Assembly: GCF_002362315.1 (NCBI RefSeq)
Contig: NZ_MTZV01000006.1
Location: forward strand, 496,001-560,000
Origin: Paraburkholderia acidicola
GTDB lineage: Bacteria > Pseudomonadota > Gammaproteobacteria > Burkholderiales > Burkholderiaceae
Length of the DNA stretch: 64,000 nt
Reading direction: 5' to 3'
Shown here: piece after piece, positions 35,141 to 43,140 of the stretch
How the letters are laid out: each line of letters opens with the position of its first letter
Position numbering within the stretch: the first letter of the stretch is position 1
Position numbers and translations under genes: made by a program
Notes under the pieces: generated by a model
Told to the model about the DNA's origin: nothing
Databases searched by the model: none
What the model saw: the letters and a program-made list of their open reading frames with translations, nothing else

Positions 35141-36700
35141 ATGACCCTACGCGAACAGTTTGCATCGTTTCCACGCGACATGTTTGCCGGCACCGTCGTC
35201 TTTCTCGTTGCGTTGCCGTTGTGCCTCGGCATCGCCAACGCGTCGGGCGTTGAGCCGTTCGCCGGTCTTCTGGCCGGCATTATCGGCGGGCTCGTCGTCG
35301 CCCTGCTTAGCGGTTCACATCTGAGCGTCAGCGGGCCTGCTGCCGGGCTCGTGGTGATCGTCGTCGACGGAATCGCGAGGCTCGGCAGTTTCTCTTCGTT
35401 CCTGATGGCGGTGCTGCTCGCGGGCGCCATTCAGTTCGGCTTCGGTATGCTGAAAACCGGGCGCTTCGCCGCGTATGTGCCTTCTTCGGTCATCAAGGGC
35501 ATGCTGGCCGCAATTGGTCTGCTGCTGATCATCAAGCAGTTGCCGCTCGCGGCCGGTCTTGCCAATGGCAATGCGGGCGCACTGAATGCGGCGGCTGGCA
35601 CCATCGACACACCGCTCGGCGCGCTGTCGCTGTCTGCCTGCGCGGTTGCGTTGCTGTCAATCGCGATCCTCGCAAGCTGGGACACCAAAGGCATGCGACG
35701 CTTCGCGCTGGTGCGCGCCGTGCCTGCGCCGCTCGCAGTGGTCGCGCTTGGCATTGGCGTGACGTTGTTGCTGGACCTCGCTGCACCGGGCTTTGCGCCG
35801 CCGGCCGAGTACCGGGTGTCGTTGCCGTCGCTGGCTTCGTTTGCGGCACTGGAGCAGGCGTTCAACTGGCCCGCGCTCACGCAATTGATGAACCCCGATG
35901 TGTGGCGCCTCGCAGTCACCATCGCAATCGTCGCGAGTCTGGAAACACTGCTTAGTCTCGAGGCGGTCGAACAGATCGATCCGAAGAAGCGCGCCGCGCA
36001 ACCGGACCGCGAGTTGAAAGCGCAGGGTATCGGCAACATGGTGGCAGGTGTGCTCGGTGCGCTGCCCATCACTTCCGTGATCGTGCGCAGCTCGGCCAAT
36101 GTTCACGCGGGTGCGCAGAGCCGCTGGTCGGCGGTCGTGCATGGCGTACTGTTGCTCGTCAGCGTGTTCGCATTGACTGCCGTGATCAACCTGATTCCGC
36201 TCGCCTGTCTCGCCGCCATCCTGATCTTCACCGGATTGAAGCTCGCCAAACCGTCGATGTTCGCGGATGTCGCGAAGCGAGGTAGCGCGCGTTTCGTACC
36301 GTTTATCGTGACGATCGTTGGTGTGCTGCTGACCGACCTGCTGATCGGTATCGTGCTTGGCATCGTGTGCAGCATCATCCTTGCCGTTCGCGCTCACATG
36401 CAACGCCCGATCACGATGGCACGGCACGACGATCACTTCCTGCTGTCGTTCCGCAAGGACGTGTCGTTTCTCGCGAAGGTGAGTCTGAAAGCGCATTTGA
36501 AGTCGGTTCCCGATCACGCTACGGTTGTCGTGGACGGTAGCCGCGCGGACTTTATCGATCCCGATGTGCGCGAGCTGATCGACGAGTTCGTGCGCGAGGC
36601 CCCGGCGCGCGGCATTCATGTCGAGTGCCGGCAGCTTGAACCGACCGTTCAGGAAGCCGCGCCGTATTCCGGGTTCCGGATGTTTCAGCGCAGCAGGTAA
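35141..36700 (+). CDS. SulP-family anion (probable bicarbonate) transporter with STAS-like tail
   Basis: A 519-residue SulP/SLC26 membrane protein. The N-terminal segment AGTVVFLVALPLCLGIANASG and the motif SGSHLSVSGPAAGL (around residue 60) are family signatures, followed by about 10-12 membrane segments to residue 425. The C-terminal 90 residues (VPDHATVVVDGSRADFIDPDVRELIDEF) resemble a short STAS domain. It lacks the carbonic anhydrase domain fused in some relatives; instead a separate anhydrase gene is immediately upstream. The substrate is therefore more likely bicarbonate than sulfate, by inference. Confidence 0.88.
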   Translation: MTLREQFASFPRDMFAGTVVFLVALPLCLGIANASGVEPFAGLLAGIIGGLVVALLSGSHLSVSGPAAGLVVIVVDGIARLGSFSSFLMAVLLAGAIQFGFGMLKTGRFAAYVPSSVIKGMLAAIGLLLIIKQLPLAAGLANGNAGALNAAAGTIDTPLGALSLSACAVALLSIAILASWDTKGMRRFALVRAVPAPLAVVALGIGVTLLLDLAAPGFAPPAEYRVSLPSLASFAALEQAFNWPALTQLMNPDVWRLAVTIAIVASLETLLSLEAVEQIDPKKRAAQPDRELKAQGIGNMVAGVLGALPITSVIVRSSANVHAGAQSRWSAVVHGVLLLVSVFALTAVINLIPLACLAAILIFTGLKLAKPSMFADVAKRGSARFVPFIVTIVGVLLTDLLIGIVLGIVCSIILAVRAHMQRPITMARHDDHFLLSFRKDVSFLAKVSLKAHLKSVPDHATVVVDGSRADFIDPDVRELIDEFVREAPARGIHVECRQLEPTVQEAAPYSGFRMFQRSR

Positions 36701-36709
36701 GTTGAGAAG

Positions 36710-36740
36710 CGCACTGTCACGCGTTGTGCATGACAGTGCG
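36710..36740 (+). terminator. Hairpin 1 after the SulP gene
   Basis: Perfect 10-bp arms CGCACTGTCA and TGACAGTGCG around an 11-base loop, 10 bases after the SulP stop. There is no T run. A second hairpin follows within 25 bases. Confidence 0.45.
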
Positions 36741-36761
36741 TCAGTGAAGTGAATTCGTCTA

Positions 36762-36792
36762 CGCCGCTTGACGCTGTTCTGGTCAAGCGGCG
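36762..36792 (+). terminator. Hairpin 2 after the SulP gene
   Basis: Perfect 11-bp arms CGCCGCTTGAC and GTCAAGCGGCG around a 9-base loop. Together with hairpin 1 it may end the anhydrase-SulP transcript or protect its 3' end; no T tract is present. Confidence 0.45.
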
Positions 36793-37177
36793 CGTGCTTT
36801 CGATCTGTCGTTCTTCCCAGTTCGTCGTCATACACCGCTGCGTCCTTTGAAGCCGATTGCTCCCCGTGGCTGACGCTTGCGCCTGATGGCCGACTTTGGG
36901 ACACCTTCCCCATCTGTCGTGCGGCACTACCGATTTACACCAGTGTTGGTGGCGCACGGTTCAAGAAGATTGCCCGCTATTCCCTCCTGCTCTACCTGTT
37001 CAATGTCCTTTGATCCCTGCCAGACTCAGGCAAACGGGCGTTGCTGTGATGCGCATTCCAGGCGTCTATGTTTTGCAAAGTGACATTAGATTTCTTCGTC
37101 TCGCATCGACGCATCCACGCATCCACATTCACTCGTACCCACTCATCACACTTCGCCCCGTTACCCGGGCTTCAGAC
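36793..37177. other. Intergenic region between SulP and porin genes
   Basis: About 385 bases without a recognisable gene on either strand. Short open frames exist but have no ribosome-binding site or family resemblance. The region ends at the porin terminator. Confidence 0.45.
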
Positions 37178-37213
37178 AAAAAAGAGGGAGGCACCCTCAC
37201 GGGCACCTCCCTC
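37178..37213 (-). terminator. Intrinsic terminator of the porin gene
   Basis: On the minus strand, an 8-bp GAGGGAGG/CCTCCCTC stem extended by an inner GGG/CCC pair across two mismatches is followed by TTTTTTGTCTG. It lies 26 bases after the porin stop. Confidence 0.8.
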
Positions 37214-37239
37214 GTCTATCAACCTCGCGTAGCTACGTG

Positions 37240-38355
37240 TCAGAACCGGTGACGCAGGCCCACTGTCGCAGCGGTCTGATCGCGTGAACTCGACGATACA
37301 GCGAGCGGGTTGCCGCTATAGATCGACGCACCCGCGTTCGGACCATCACCCGTTGCGCGCTGGTAGACCACCTGCGTGTACACATCGGTACGCTTCGTGA
37401 GCGAGTAGTCAGCCTGCGCGCCGAACTGGTGGAAGCGATTCTTGCCGTCGTTGCTGAACGCCGAATCGCGCATGTCCGAGAACGTGTACGCCACGCCGAG
37501 GCCGAGCGCCGGCGTCAGATTGTACTTACCGTTGACCTCATAGTTGTTCACCCGGAATGAGCCGCCTGTGGGCAGGTTGTCGGCTCGCGCCTGCGTCCAC
37601 GCGACACCAACTTCCGCCGGGCCATACGTATAGCCTGCGCCGACACCAAACTGACGCTGCCGGCCGAGTAAACCAAAGTCCGAAGCACCGCCGTTGCTGA
37701 CACCCGCGACGTTAGTTGCACCTGCATTGTTCTGCTGTGCATACGCTGCGGCGACACGCAGCCCGCTGTTCTTATAAGCCGCCCCCACGCTGTATTCGCG
37801 ATTGTTCGCGAAAGCACCTGCCTGATTCGAGAAGCCGTAGGTACCGCCGAACGTAAGACCCGAGTAATTCGCGCTCGTGAACTTCACCGAATTGTTCACC
37901 GACGAACCGCCGTTCGTGTTCAGGTTGTCCAGGTTGCCGACGTGCGCGAAGTAGGTGCCGCCCCAGCTGCCCGTAGCAGTGAGCGGTGCCAGGTAGTCCT
38001 GCACTGCGTCGTACTGACGGCCCAGTGTCACGGTACCGAATTCTCCCGAGAGACCAACGAACGCCTGGCGATTAAACAAGCCGCTGTTATTCGCAACGCG
38101 ACCGTTGCCCAGATCGAAACCGCTTTCGAGCGTGAAGATCGCCTTCAGACCACCACCGAGGTCTTCAGCACCGCGCAGACCCCAGCGGCTCTGGTTGATA
38201 CTGCCGCTCTTCTGTTCCCACTTGGCATTGCCGCCGACATTGCTCGTGTAGGTGAGGCCAGCATCGATCAGGCCATACAGCGTGACGCTGCTTTGTGCAT
38301 GTGCAGTGCCTGCAAACGAGGCGGCAACTGCAGCAAATATCAGCGTTCTTTTCAT
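37240..38355 (-). CDS. Trimeric outer-membrane porin, Burkholderia type
   Basis: A 371-residue general porin of the Gram-negative type 4 (OmpC-like betaproteobacterial) family. The signal peptide MKRTLIFAAVAASFAGTAHA is followed by QSSVTLYGLIDAGLTY, the standard first strand. ESGFDLGNGRVANNSGLFNRQAFVGLSGEFGTVTLGRQY is the conserved strand 3-loop region and the C-terminus TVGLRHRF ends in Phe as required for barrel assembly. AAGGAA is 8 bases before the ATG. A good terminator follows. An inverted repeat and a TGAC-N7-TCATC motif lie 100-280 bases upstream. Confidence 0.92.
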   Translation of the reverse strand: MKRTLIFAAVAASFAGTAHAQSSVTLYGLIDAGLTYTSNVGGNAKWEQKSGSINQSRWGLRGAEDLGGGLKAIFTLESGFDLGNGRVANNSGLFNRQAFVGLSGEFGTVTLGRQYDAVQDYLAPLTATGSWGGTYFAHVGNLDNLNTNGGSSVNNSVKFTSANYSGLTFGGTYGFSNQAGAFANNREYSVGAAYKNSGLRVAAAYAQQNNAGATNVAGVSNGGASDFGLLGRQRQFGVGAGYTYGPAEVGVAWTQARADNLPTGGSFRVNNYEVNGKYNLTPALGLGVAYTFSDMRDSAFSNDGKNRFHQFGAQADYSLTKRTDVYTQVVYQRATGDGPNAGASIYSGNPLAVSSSSRDQTAATVGLRHRF

Positions 38356-38452
38356 GAGGGAGATTCCTTGTAAAAGCAGGCCTTGCGACCTGGGTGGGAC
38401 AGTGGGGCCTCATGGCCACCAGTAGAGGGTTGTGTGCCTTGCGAGCCCAAAC

Positions 38453-38467
38453 CTTTCAAAGTGAAAG
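38453..38467. repeat. Short inverted repeat upstream of the porin gene
   Basis: CTTTCA-AAG-TGAAAG, perfect 6-bp arms, about 98 bases upstream of the porin start. Possible regulator site; no family can be named. Confidence 0.35.
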
Positions 38468-38617
38468 TCTAGTTGATGGCCTTACGATTTGCATACGGAG
38501 TGCGAAGAAACAACGCTTGTTCGATGCGACAACTCGTCACGGAATACGCTGCGATCGTTATCAGTTGGCTCTCCCAAGCAGTTGCCTGTCGTATCTCACT
38601 AAAGACCTGCGTAGAAG

Positions 38618-38635
38618 ATGACGGGAATGTCATCT
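38618..38635. promoter_or_regulatory. ATGACG-N6-TCATCT motif upstream of the porin
   Basis: Shares all 12 fixed bases with the site at the two-component promoter (34164-34181). Here it lies within a perfect palindrome AGATGAC-N6-GTCATCT (38616-38635). It is about 263 bases upstream of the porin start, so its target could be the porin or an unseen plus-strand transcript. Confidence 0.5.
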
Positions 38636-38971
38636 AGCGATCATGTCAGCGCATCTTTCGCGTCGCAGAATCTGCTTTCTCACGTGAAGCGGTGGCCTGC
38701 ACAGGTGCGTTTCAAGATAAGGAAACGGCATGCGACCGCGCCCCCCCAACGATGCACGTGCATACCGCCATGAGGTCGCTTCTCAGATCATTTCTTGCGC
38801 TATGCGTGGTGCGGATTCGTCGCACAGATCGGACCTTGAAAAACGATCCAGAAACGCCGCGCCGCGATTACCGTTTGCCGTTCGTCTGATGGGCGAAGGT
38901 TTGATGGATATCGGTCAACTGAGGGCCTGTTGCACTGACGCACGACGCGTGTCCCCATGCGCCAGTCACAA

Positions 38972-39005
38972 AAGAAAAAACGCCAGCCCGGAGAATCCGG
39001 ACTGG
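38972..39005 (-). terminator. Intrinsic terminator on the minus strand without an evident gene
   Basis: Reading the minus strand, GCCAGTCCGG, a 5-base loop and CCGGGCTGGC (one G-T pair) are followed by GTTTTTTCT. No minus-strand gene lies upstream of it, which hints at an unannotated transcript. Confidence 0.7.
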
Positions 39006-39181
39006 CCAAGCGGAATGACCTTTCTGACTCGGAGTGCGTCAGAACTCGCGACGGCCATCCGTCCATCGTCGCTACCCTTGAGACCCCTTCGACGCCGGAG
39101 ACAGGCGTCGTCGGTGAATATATTCTGCAGAGCGAACACTTTGCGAACATGACGGCATCGTGATTTTTCTGTCATTTCAGG

Positions 39182-39207
39182 GTGGCTCGCGCAAGCCACT
39201 TTTTCTT
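39182..39207 (+). terminator. Intrinsic terminator on the plus strand without an evident gene
   Basis: GTGGCT-CGCGCA-AGCCAC followed by TTTTTCTT. No plus-strand gene precedes it within 2.4 kb, the SulP gene being the nearest. Confidence 0.65.
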
Positions 39208-39697
39208 GTGTGATCGCCTAGGCACAACGATTGATCTACGGCTCAGCCGGAGTTCCGGCCTGGAATCTAAACGACGTGAAGTCGACAGCGGTGCTCGCGA
39301 TTTATTTTTTCTCAAACCATCCGTTTTCGCATTGCGCACCGCATTAGAAACTGTAAGGTTAACTAGGCTTAAAAGCGTTAACCCACTGAGCCGAAAAGAC
39401 TTTCAAATCCGGCACCGTTCGGCCCGCTCGATGTACCAGTGAAATGTGACAAAGCGTCGCAAACGCTGTGATATTGTCTCGCTCCATTCGGCACGACCCC
39501 CGAATTCTCTACGTTATTGCCCGCCTCGCGTAACAGACTGTCGCTGCACTCCGGTTGCGACAGGTAGAGCCTGTTTAATCAGCTTGACTAAAAAAATATA
39601 AGAAACCGCCGCGTGGAGACTCCCGCGTAGCGGTGCGTATTGACTTGCGCCAACGTGCTGGGCAGACACGGCACTCTCACGAGGAGGAAAAGAAGCG

Positions 39698-41428
39698 ATG
39701 CAGGGCACCCACGATTCACACTACCCGTCACTCACGGGCTCGTCGAAGCCGCGCCAGACGCGGCGCCATCCACGCAGGCTCGTTACGCACATCGGCCTTG
39801 GCGTAGCCGCGCTGACTGCGGCGCTCGCGCTGACCGGCTGTAACGACGACATCACCACCCCGGCCGACCAGCCGCTGGTCGACAACACCGCCTACTCGAC
39901 GAAGGCCGGCGATGGCCTTCCTGCCGCACAGGTCAACGAACATGCGGCCGTCATGCATCACCAGTGGTCGGCCAACGGCACGACCGTCAACTACACGACG
40001 ACGACGGGCCACCTGACCGCATCCGATCCGGGCGGCAACGCGGAAGCGAGCATGTCCTACGTCGCGTACACCGCGCCGAGTACGGATGGTTCGCCGCGCC
40101 CCGTTACGTTCATCTATAACGGTGGCCCCGGCTCGTCATCGGTCTGGCTGCGCCTCGGCTCGTTTGCGCCGACCCGCGTTGCGACACCCGATCCGCTCTT
40201 GACCGGCTGGCCCAATTTCCCGATCGTCGACAACCAGGAAAGCCTGATCGCGACGACCGACCTGGTGTACATCGACCCGCCGGGCACCGGTTTCTCCGAG
40301 GCGATCCAGCCGAACACCAACAAGACGTTCTGGGGCAGCGATCCGGACGTCAGCGTGATGCGCGATTTCATCCGCCGCTATCTGACGGCCAACAACCGCT
40401 CGAGTTCGCCGATCTATCTGTACGGTGAATCGTACGGTACGCCGCGCACGGACATGCTCGCGCTGTCGCTGGAATCCGCTGGCGTTCACCTGACCGGGAT
40501 CGTGCTGCAGTCGTCGATCCTGAACTACATGGCCTCGACTGGCGACACGTCTGCCGGCACGATCCCGTCTTACGCTGCAGTGGCTGCGTATTTCAACCAG
40601 GTCTCGCCGTCGCCGACCAATCTCGGCGCGTACACCCAGCAGATCCAGAGCTTCGTGACCGGGCAATACGCCCAGATCGTGCAGTACTCGACGGCGAATC
40701 CGCAGGTGGTGATCGATAGCGCGACGCTTGCTGCGTGGTCGGGACAGACGGGCTTGACGAACGCGGCGCTGAGCGGCTACTTCGCGTACTACTACGACAC
40801 GGAAGCATCGCCGGGTCAGACGGTGCTCGTGCCCGGTTCGACGATCGGCCGGTACGATGGCCGCGTCGTCCTGCCGAACAGCGATCCGCGTCTCGCAAGC
40901 GACAACGATCCGTCGGACATCCTGATCAACACGCCATTCACGAACGCGCTCGCCGCGCAGATGCCGGGCTACCTCGGGTATCAGGCACCCAATGCGAAGT
41001 TCTCTCTGCTGAACGACGACATCATCGGTGTGTGGAATTTCAGCCACGGGGGCCAGCCCAACCCGGACACGATCCCGGACCTGCTCGCCGCGCTAACGCT
41101 TAATCCGCAACTGAAGGTGCTGTCGTTAAACGGTTATCACGATCTCGCGACGCCGTACTACGAAACGGAAAAGGAACTGGCACGGTTGCAGACCGTTCCG
41201 GGACTCAACCCGAACATCCAGCTGACGTTCTATCAGGGCGGCCACATGATCTATCTGGACAACGTCGCGCGGCCGAAGATGCAGGCTGACCTCGTGTCGT
41301 ACTACCAGAACAAGCCGCTTGCAGCTTCGCTGTCACTGGCGCAACTGTCGGCGCCTTGGACCGATGAGCATCCTGCGAACACGGCCGCTGTGGTGAAAAC
41401 CGCCGTGAAAGCCAGCGCCGCCCGTTGA
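39698..41428 (+). CDS. Serine carboxypeptidase-like lipoprotein, peptidase family S10
   Basis: A 576-residue protein with an unusually long polar leader (about 30 residues) before the hydrophobic stretch and lipobox (LTGC, Cys48). The S10 triad is complete: Ser245 in YGESYGT, Asp482 in LNGYHDLATP and His516 in QGGHMIYLD. The oxyanion-hole segment NGGPGSSSVW is near residue 140. Such enzymes remove C-terminal residues at acidic pH. GAGGAGG precedes the ATG by about 10 bases. It is probably co-transcribed with the small EF-hand-like protein gene 65 bases downstream. Confidence 0.88.
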   Translation: MQGTHDSHYPSLTGSSKPRQTRRHPRRLVTHIGLGVAALTAALALTGCNDDITTPADQPLVDNTAYSTKAGDGLPAAQVNEHAAVMHHQWSANGTTVNYTTTTGHLTASDPGGNAEASMSYVAYTAPSTDGSPRPVTFIYNGGPGSSSVWLRLGSFAPTRVATPDPLLTGWPNFPIVDNQESLIATTDLVYIDPPGTGFSEAIQPNTNKTFWGSDPDVSVMRDFIRRYLTANNRSSSPIYLYGESYGTPRTDMLALSLESAGVHLTGIVLQSSILNYMASTGDTSAGTIPSYAAVAAYFNQVSPSPTNLGAYTQQIQSFVTGQYAQIVQYSTANPQVVIDSATLAAWSGQTGLTNAALSGYFAYYYDTEASPGQTVLVPGSTIGRYDGRVVLPNSDPRLASDNDPSDILINTPFTNALAAQMPGYLGYQAPNAKFSLLNDDIIGVWNFSHGGQPNPDTIPDLLAALTLNPQLKVLSLNGYHDLATPYYETEKELARLQTVPGLNPNIQLTFYQGGHMIYLDNVARPKMQADLVSYYQNKPLAASLSLAQLSAPWTDEHPANTAAVVKTAVKASAAR

Positions 41429-41493
41429 TGACGCCAGGGTTCGCGTGCAGCTGGTCGCACGCGTCCGCGACTCCTCTTTAGATGAGAAACACC

Positions 41494-41880
41494 ATGTCGA
41501 AGCATAAATTTTTGTCCACCAGTCTTTCGTTCCTCGCGCTCGCGGCCGTTGCGGGCAGCGCGTTCGCCGTGCCGCTGCAAGCCGTGTCGTCGGCGACCCC
41601 GCCGAAGGGCGGCGGCGTCGACGGTCCGTTCTTCCCGCGCGTTGCGGTCGCCGCGCCCGCTTCCGAGACGACCGGCGCCGATCTCCAGCGTCAGGCGCAG
41701 ATGCGCCTCTCCGCGAGTCTCGCTTCGAACGGAGCGCTCGCCAACGGCGCCACGCTCACAAAAGCACAGGCGCAGGCCAGCGGCCTTGACTACGTCGCGA
41801 AGAACTTCTCGCAGATCGACGCCACGGGAAGCGGCAAGGTCTCGTTGAAGGACGTTCAGCAGTATCTGAACCGGCAATAA
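41494..41880 (+). CDS. Small exported protein with one EF-hand-like loop
   Basis: A 128-residue protein with a signal peptide ending near residue 25 (AFA). The C-terminus has a single EF-hand-like segment, FSQIDATGSGKVSLKDVQQYL, with D-x-T-x-S-x-K spacing and an Asp at position 12 of the loop, so calcium binding is possible but not certain. The ATG at 41494 gives the better signal peptide; an in-frame ATG at 41482 adds four residues. It follows the S10 peptidase closely. Function unknown. Confidence 0.68.
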   Translation: MSKHKFLSTSLSFLALAAVAGSAFAVPLQAVSSATPPKGGGVDGPFFPRVAVAAPASETTGADLQRQAQMRLSASLASNGALANGATLTKAQAQASGLDYVAKNFSQIDATGSGKVSLKDVQQYLNRQ

Positions 41881-42276
41881 AAGAGGGCTTCGGACCGGCC
41901 CACCCGGTCCCGGTTCCGCCGTCGATAACCCCAGGAATTTTGCGGGAATCGACACCGGTAAGATCACGTTCGACAACGTGACGTGTTGTGTGAAATCGTA
42001 TGGCCGCCTGTTTGCAGGCGGCCATTTTTTTGTCTATCGCTGTCGCCTTGTGACAAAACAAACCCACCGCTACCGGCAATCACACTCCGCTTTCAACAAA
42101 ACATTACAAATCGCGACAAACAACATCGGTGCGTGCGATTAGGCTCCGTATCTGGCCACATCTGGTGTTCTGGATAGGGCACACGGGGACCTGTTTCCAG
42201 TTGCGCAAAGCGTGGCCCGAAAATGGTCAGAACAGAAACAAATGACCGGTTCACGGTATTACGGTGTGCATAAACA
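41881..42276. other. Intergenic region before the deacetylase gene
   Basis: 396 bases with no gene. It contains a GGACCGG/CCGGTCC hairpin just after the EF-hand gene, a CACGTT/AACGTG repeat near 41967-41982, a strong terminator (annotated), and about 240 AT-richer bases that must hold the promoter of the deacetylase gene. Confidence 0.5.
42001..42031 (+). terminator. Intrinsic terminator
   Basis: Perfect 10-bp arms TGGCCGCCTG and CAGGCGGCCA around TTTG, followed by seven T. It ends the S10/EF-hand transcript or a separate short RNA. Confidence 0.85.
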
Positions 42277-43140
42277 ATGAAGCGATCATTTGAATCTTTT
42301 TCCCGCCCCATACCCGTACTGACTTACCACCATGTCTCTCCAGCGGGCGGCCCGCTGTCTATTTCGACGGCGTGTCTCGACTCGCAGATGAAATGGCTGG
42401 CAAGTAACGGTTACGTCACGCTCACAGCCGACGAGTTCGCCCGCTATCTGCACGGCGAGCGCATGCCCGACAAGTCGATCCTGCTGACATTCGACGACGG
42501 GTATCTCGACAACTATCTGCACGCTCACCCGATTCTCAACCGGTACGGGCACAACGCGTTGATGTTTCTAGTGACCGAGCGCATCCACGATGGTCCAGCC
42601 CGCTCGCTCGCGGAGCGCCATACGCAGACCACGCCTACACACGAAAAATGCGAACAGCTCGTCAAAGCCGGCCGCGCCGATGACATAACCGTGCGCTGGA
42701 GCGAGATCGAGGCGATGCGCGCGGCCGGCACATTCGAGTTCCATAGCCATACGCACAGCCATCGTCGCTGGGATCTGTCGTGCAAGGACGCAAGTAGCAA
42801 GCGCGCCATGATCGGCGCCGACATCGCTACCGCGAAATCGATCCTGAGCAAGCGCCTGGGGACCGAGTCGAAGCATCTGTGCTGGCCCGAAGGCTACTAC
42901 GACGCCGACTACATCGGCGCCGCCATCGACGCCGGATACGAGTACCTCTACACGACCCGCAACCTGCGCCTCAACGCGCCCGGTAGCGACCGCCATCAGA
43001 TACAGCGCTTGGTGGACAACGGCAAGGGCGACGAGTGGCTGGCAAGCAAGCTCTGGCGCTATCGCCACCCGGTGTGGGGGCCGGCGTACTACGGCATCAA
43101 GCAGATCAAGAGTGCGGTACGTAGCGCGGTGGGCGCATGA
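42277..43140 (+). CDS. Polysaccharide deacetylase (NodB domain)
   Basis: A 287-residue carbohydrate esterase 4-type protein. The catalytic/metal Asp pair is in LTFDDGYLDNY (Asp73-Asp74), the metal His cluster in FHSHTHSH (156-162), and CWPEGYYDADYIGAA is the usual later motif. No signal peptide is seen, so it is probably cytoplasmic and may act on lipid-linked or LPS-core sugars. It overlaps the next gene as ATGA (43137-43140), tying it to a glycosyltransferase. The likely job is removal of an N-acetyl group from a surface-glycan sugar; the substrate is inferred. Confidence 0.87.
   Translation: MKRSFESFSRPIPVLTYHHVSPAGGPLSISTACLDSQMKWLASNGYVTLTADEFARYLHGERMPDKSILLTFDDGYLDNYLHAHPILNRYGHNALMFLVTERIHDGPARSLAERHTQTTPTHEKCEQLVKAGRADDITVRWSEIEAMRAAGTFEFHSHTHSHRRWDLSCKDASSKRAMIGADIATAKSILSKRLGTESKHLCWPEGYYDADYIGAAIDAGYEYLYTTRNLRLNAPGSDRHQIQRLVDNGKGDEWLASKLWRYRHPVWGPAYYGIKQIKSAVRSAVGA

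Larger units (their letters stand above)
38356..39697. other. Long intergenic region (1.34 kb) with terminators on both strands
   Basis: No protein gene is convincing here: open frames of up to 140 codons exist but lack ribosome-binding sites and family resemblance. I see the porin promoter side (38356-38640), a CTTTCA/TGAAAG repeat, a TGAC-N7-TCATC motif, a minus-strand terminator, a plus-strand terminator 175 bases further on, and an AT-rich leader ahead of the S10 peptidase gene. In that leader CTGTCGC (39538-39544) and GCGACAG (39557-39563) can pair. A small RNA gene is possible. Confidence 0.5.

Noticed and set aside
38730..39163. Plus-strand open frames of 68-140 codons in the long gap after the porin
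   Set aside because: They run through a minus-strand terminator sequence, have no Shine-Dalgarno and no recognisable motif.
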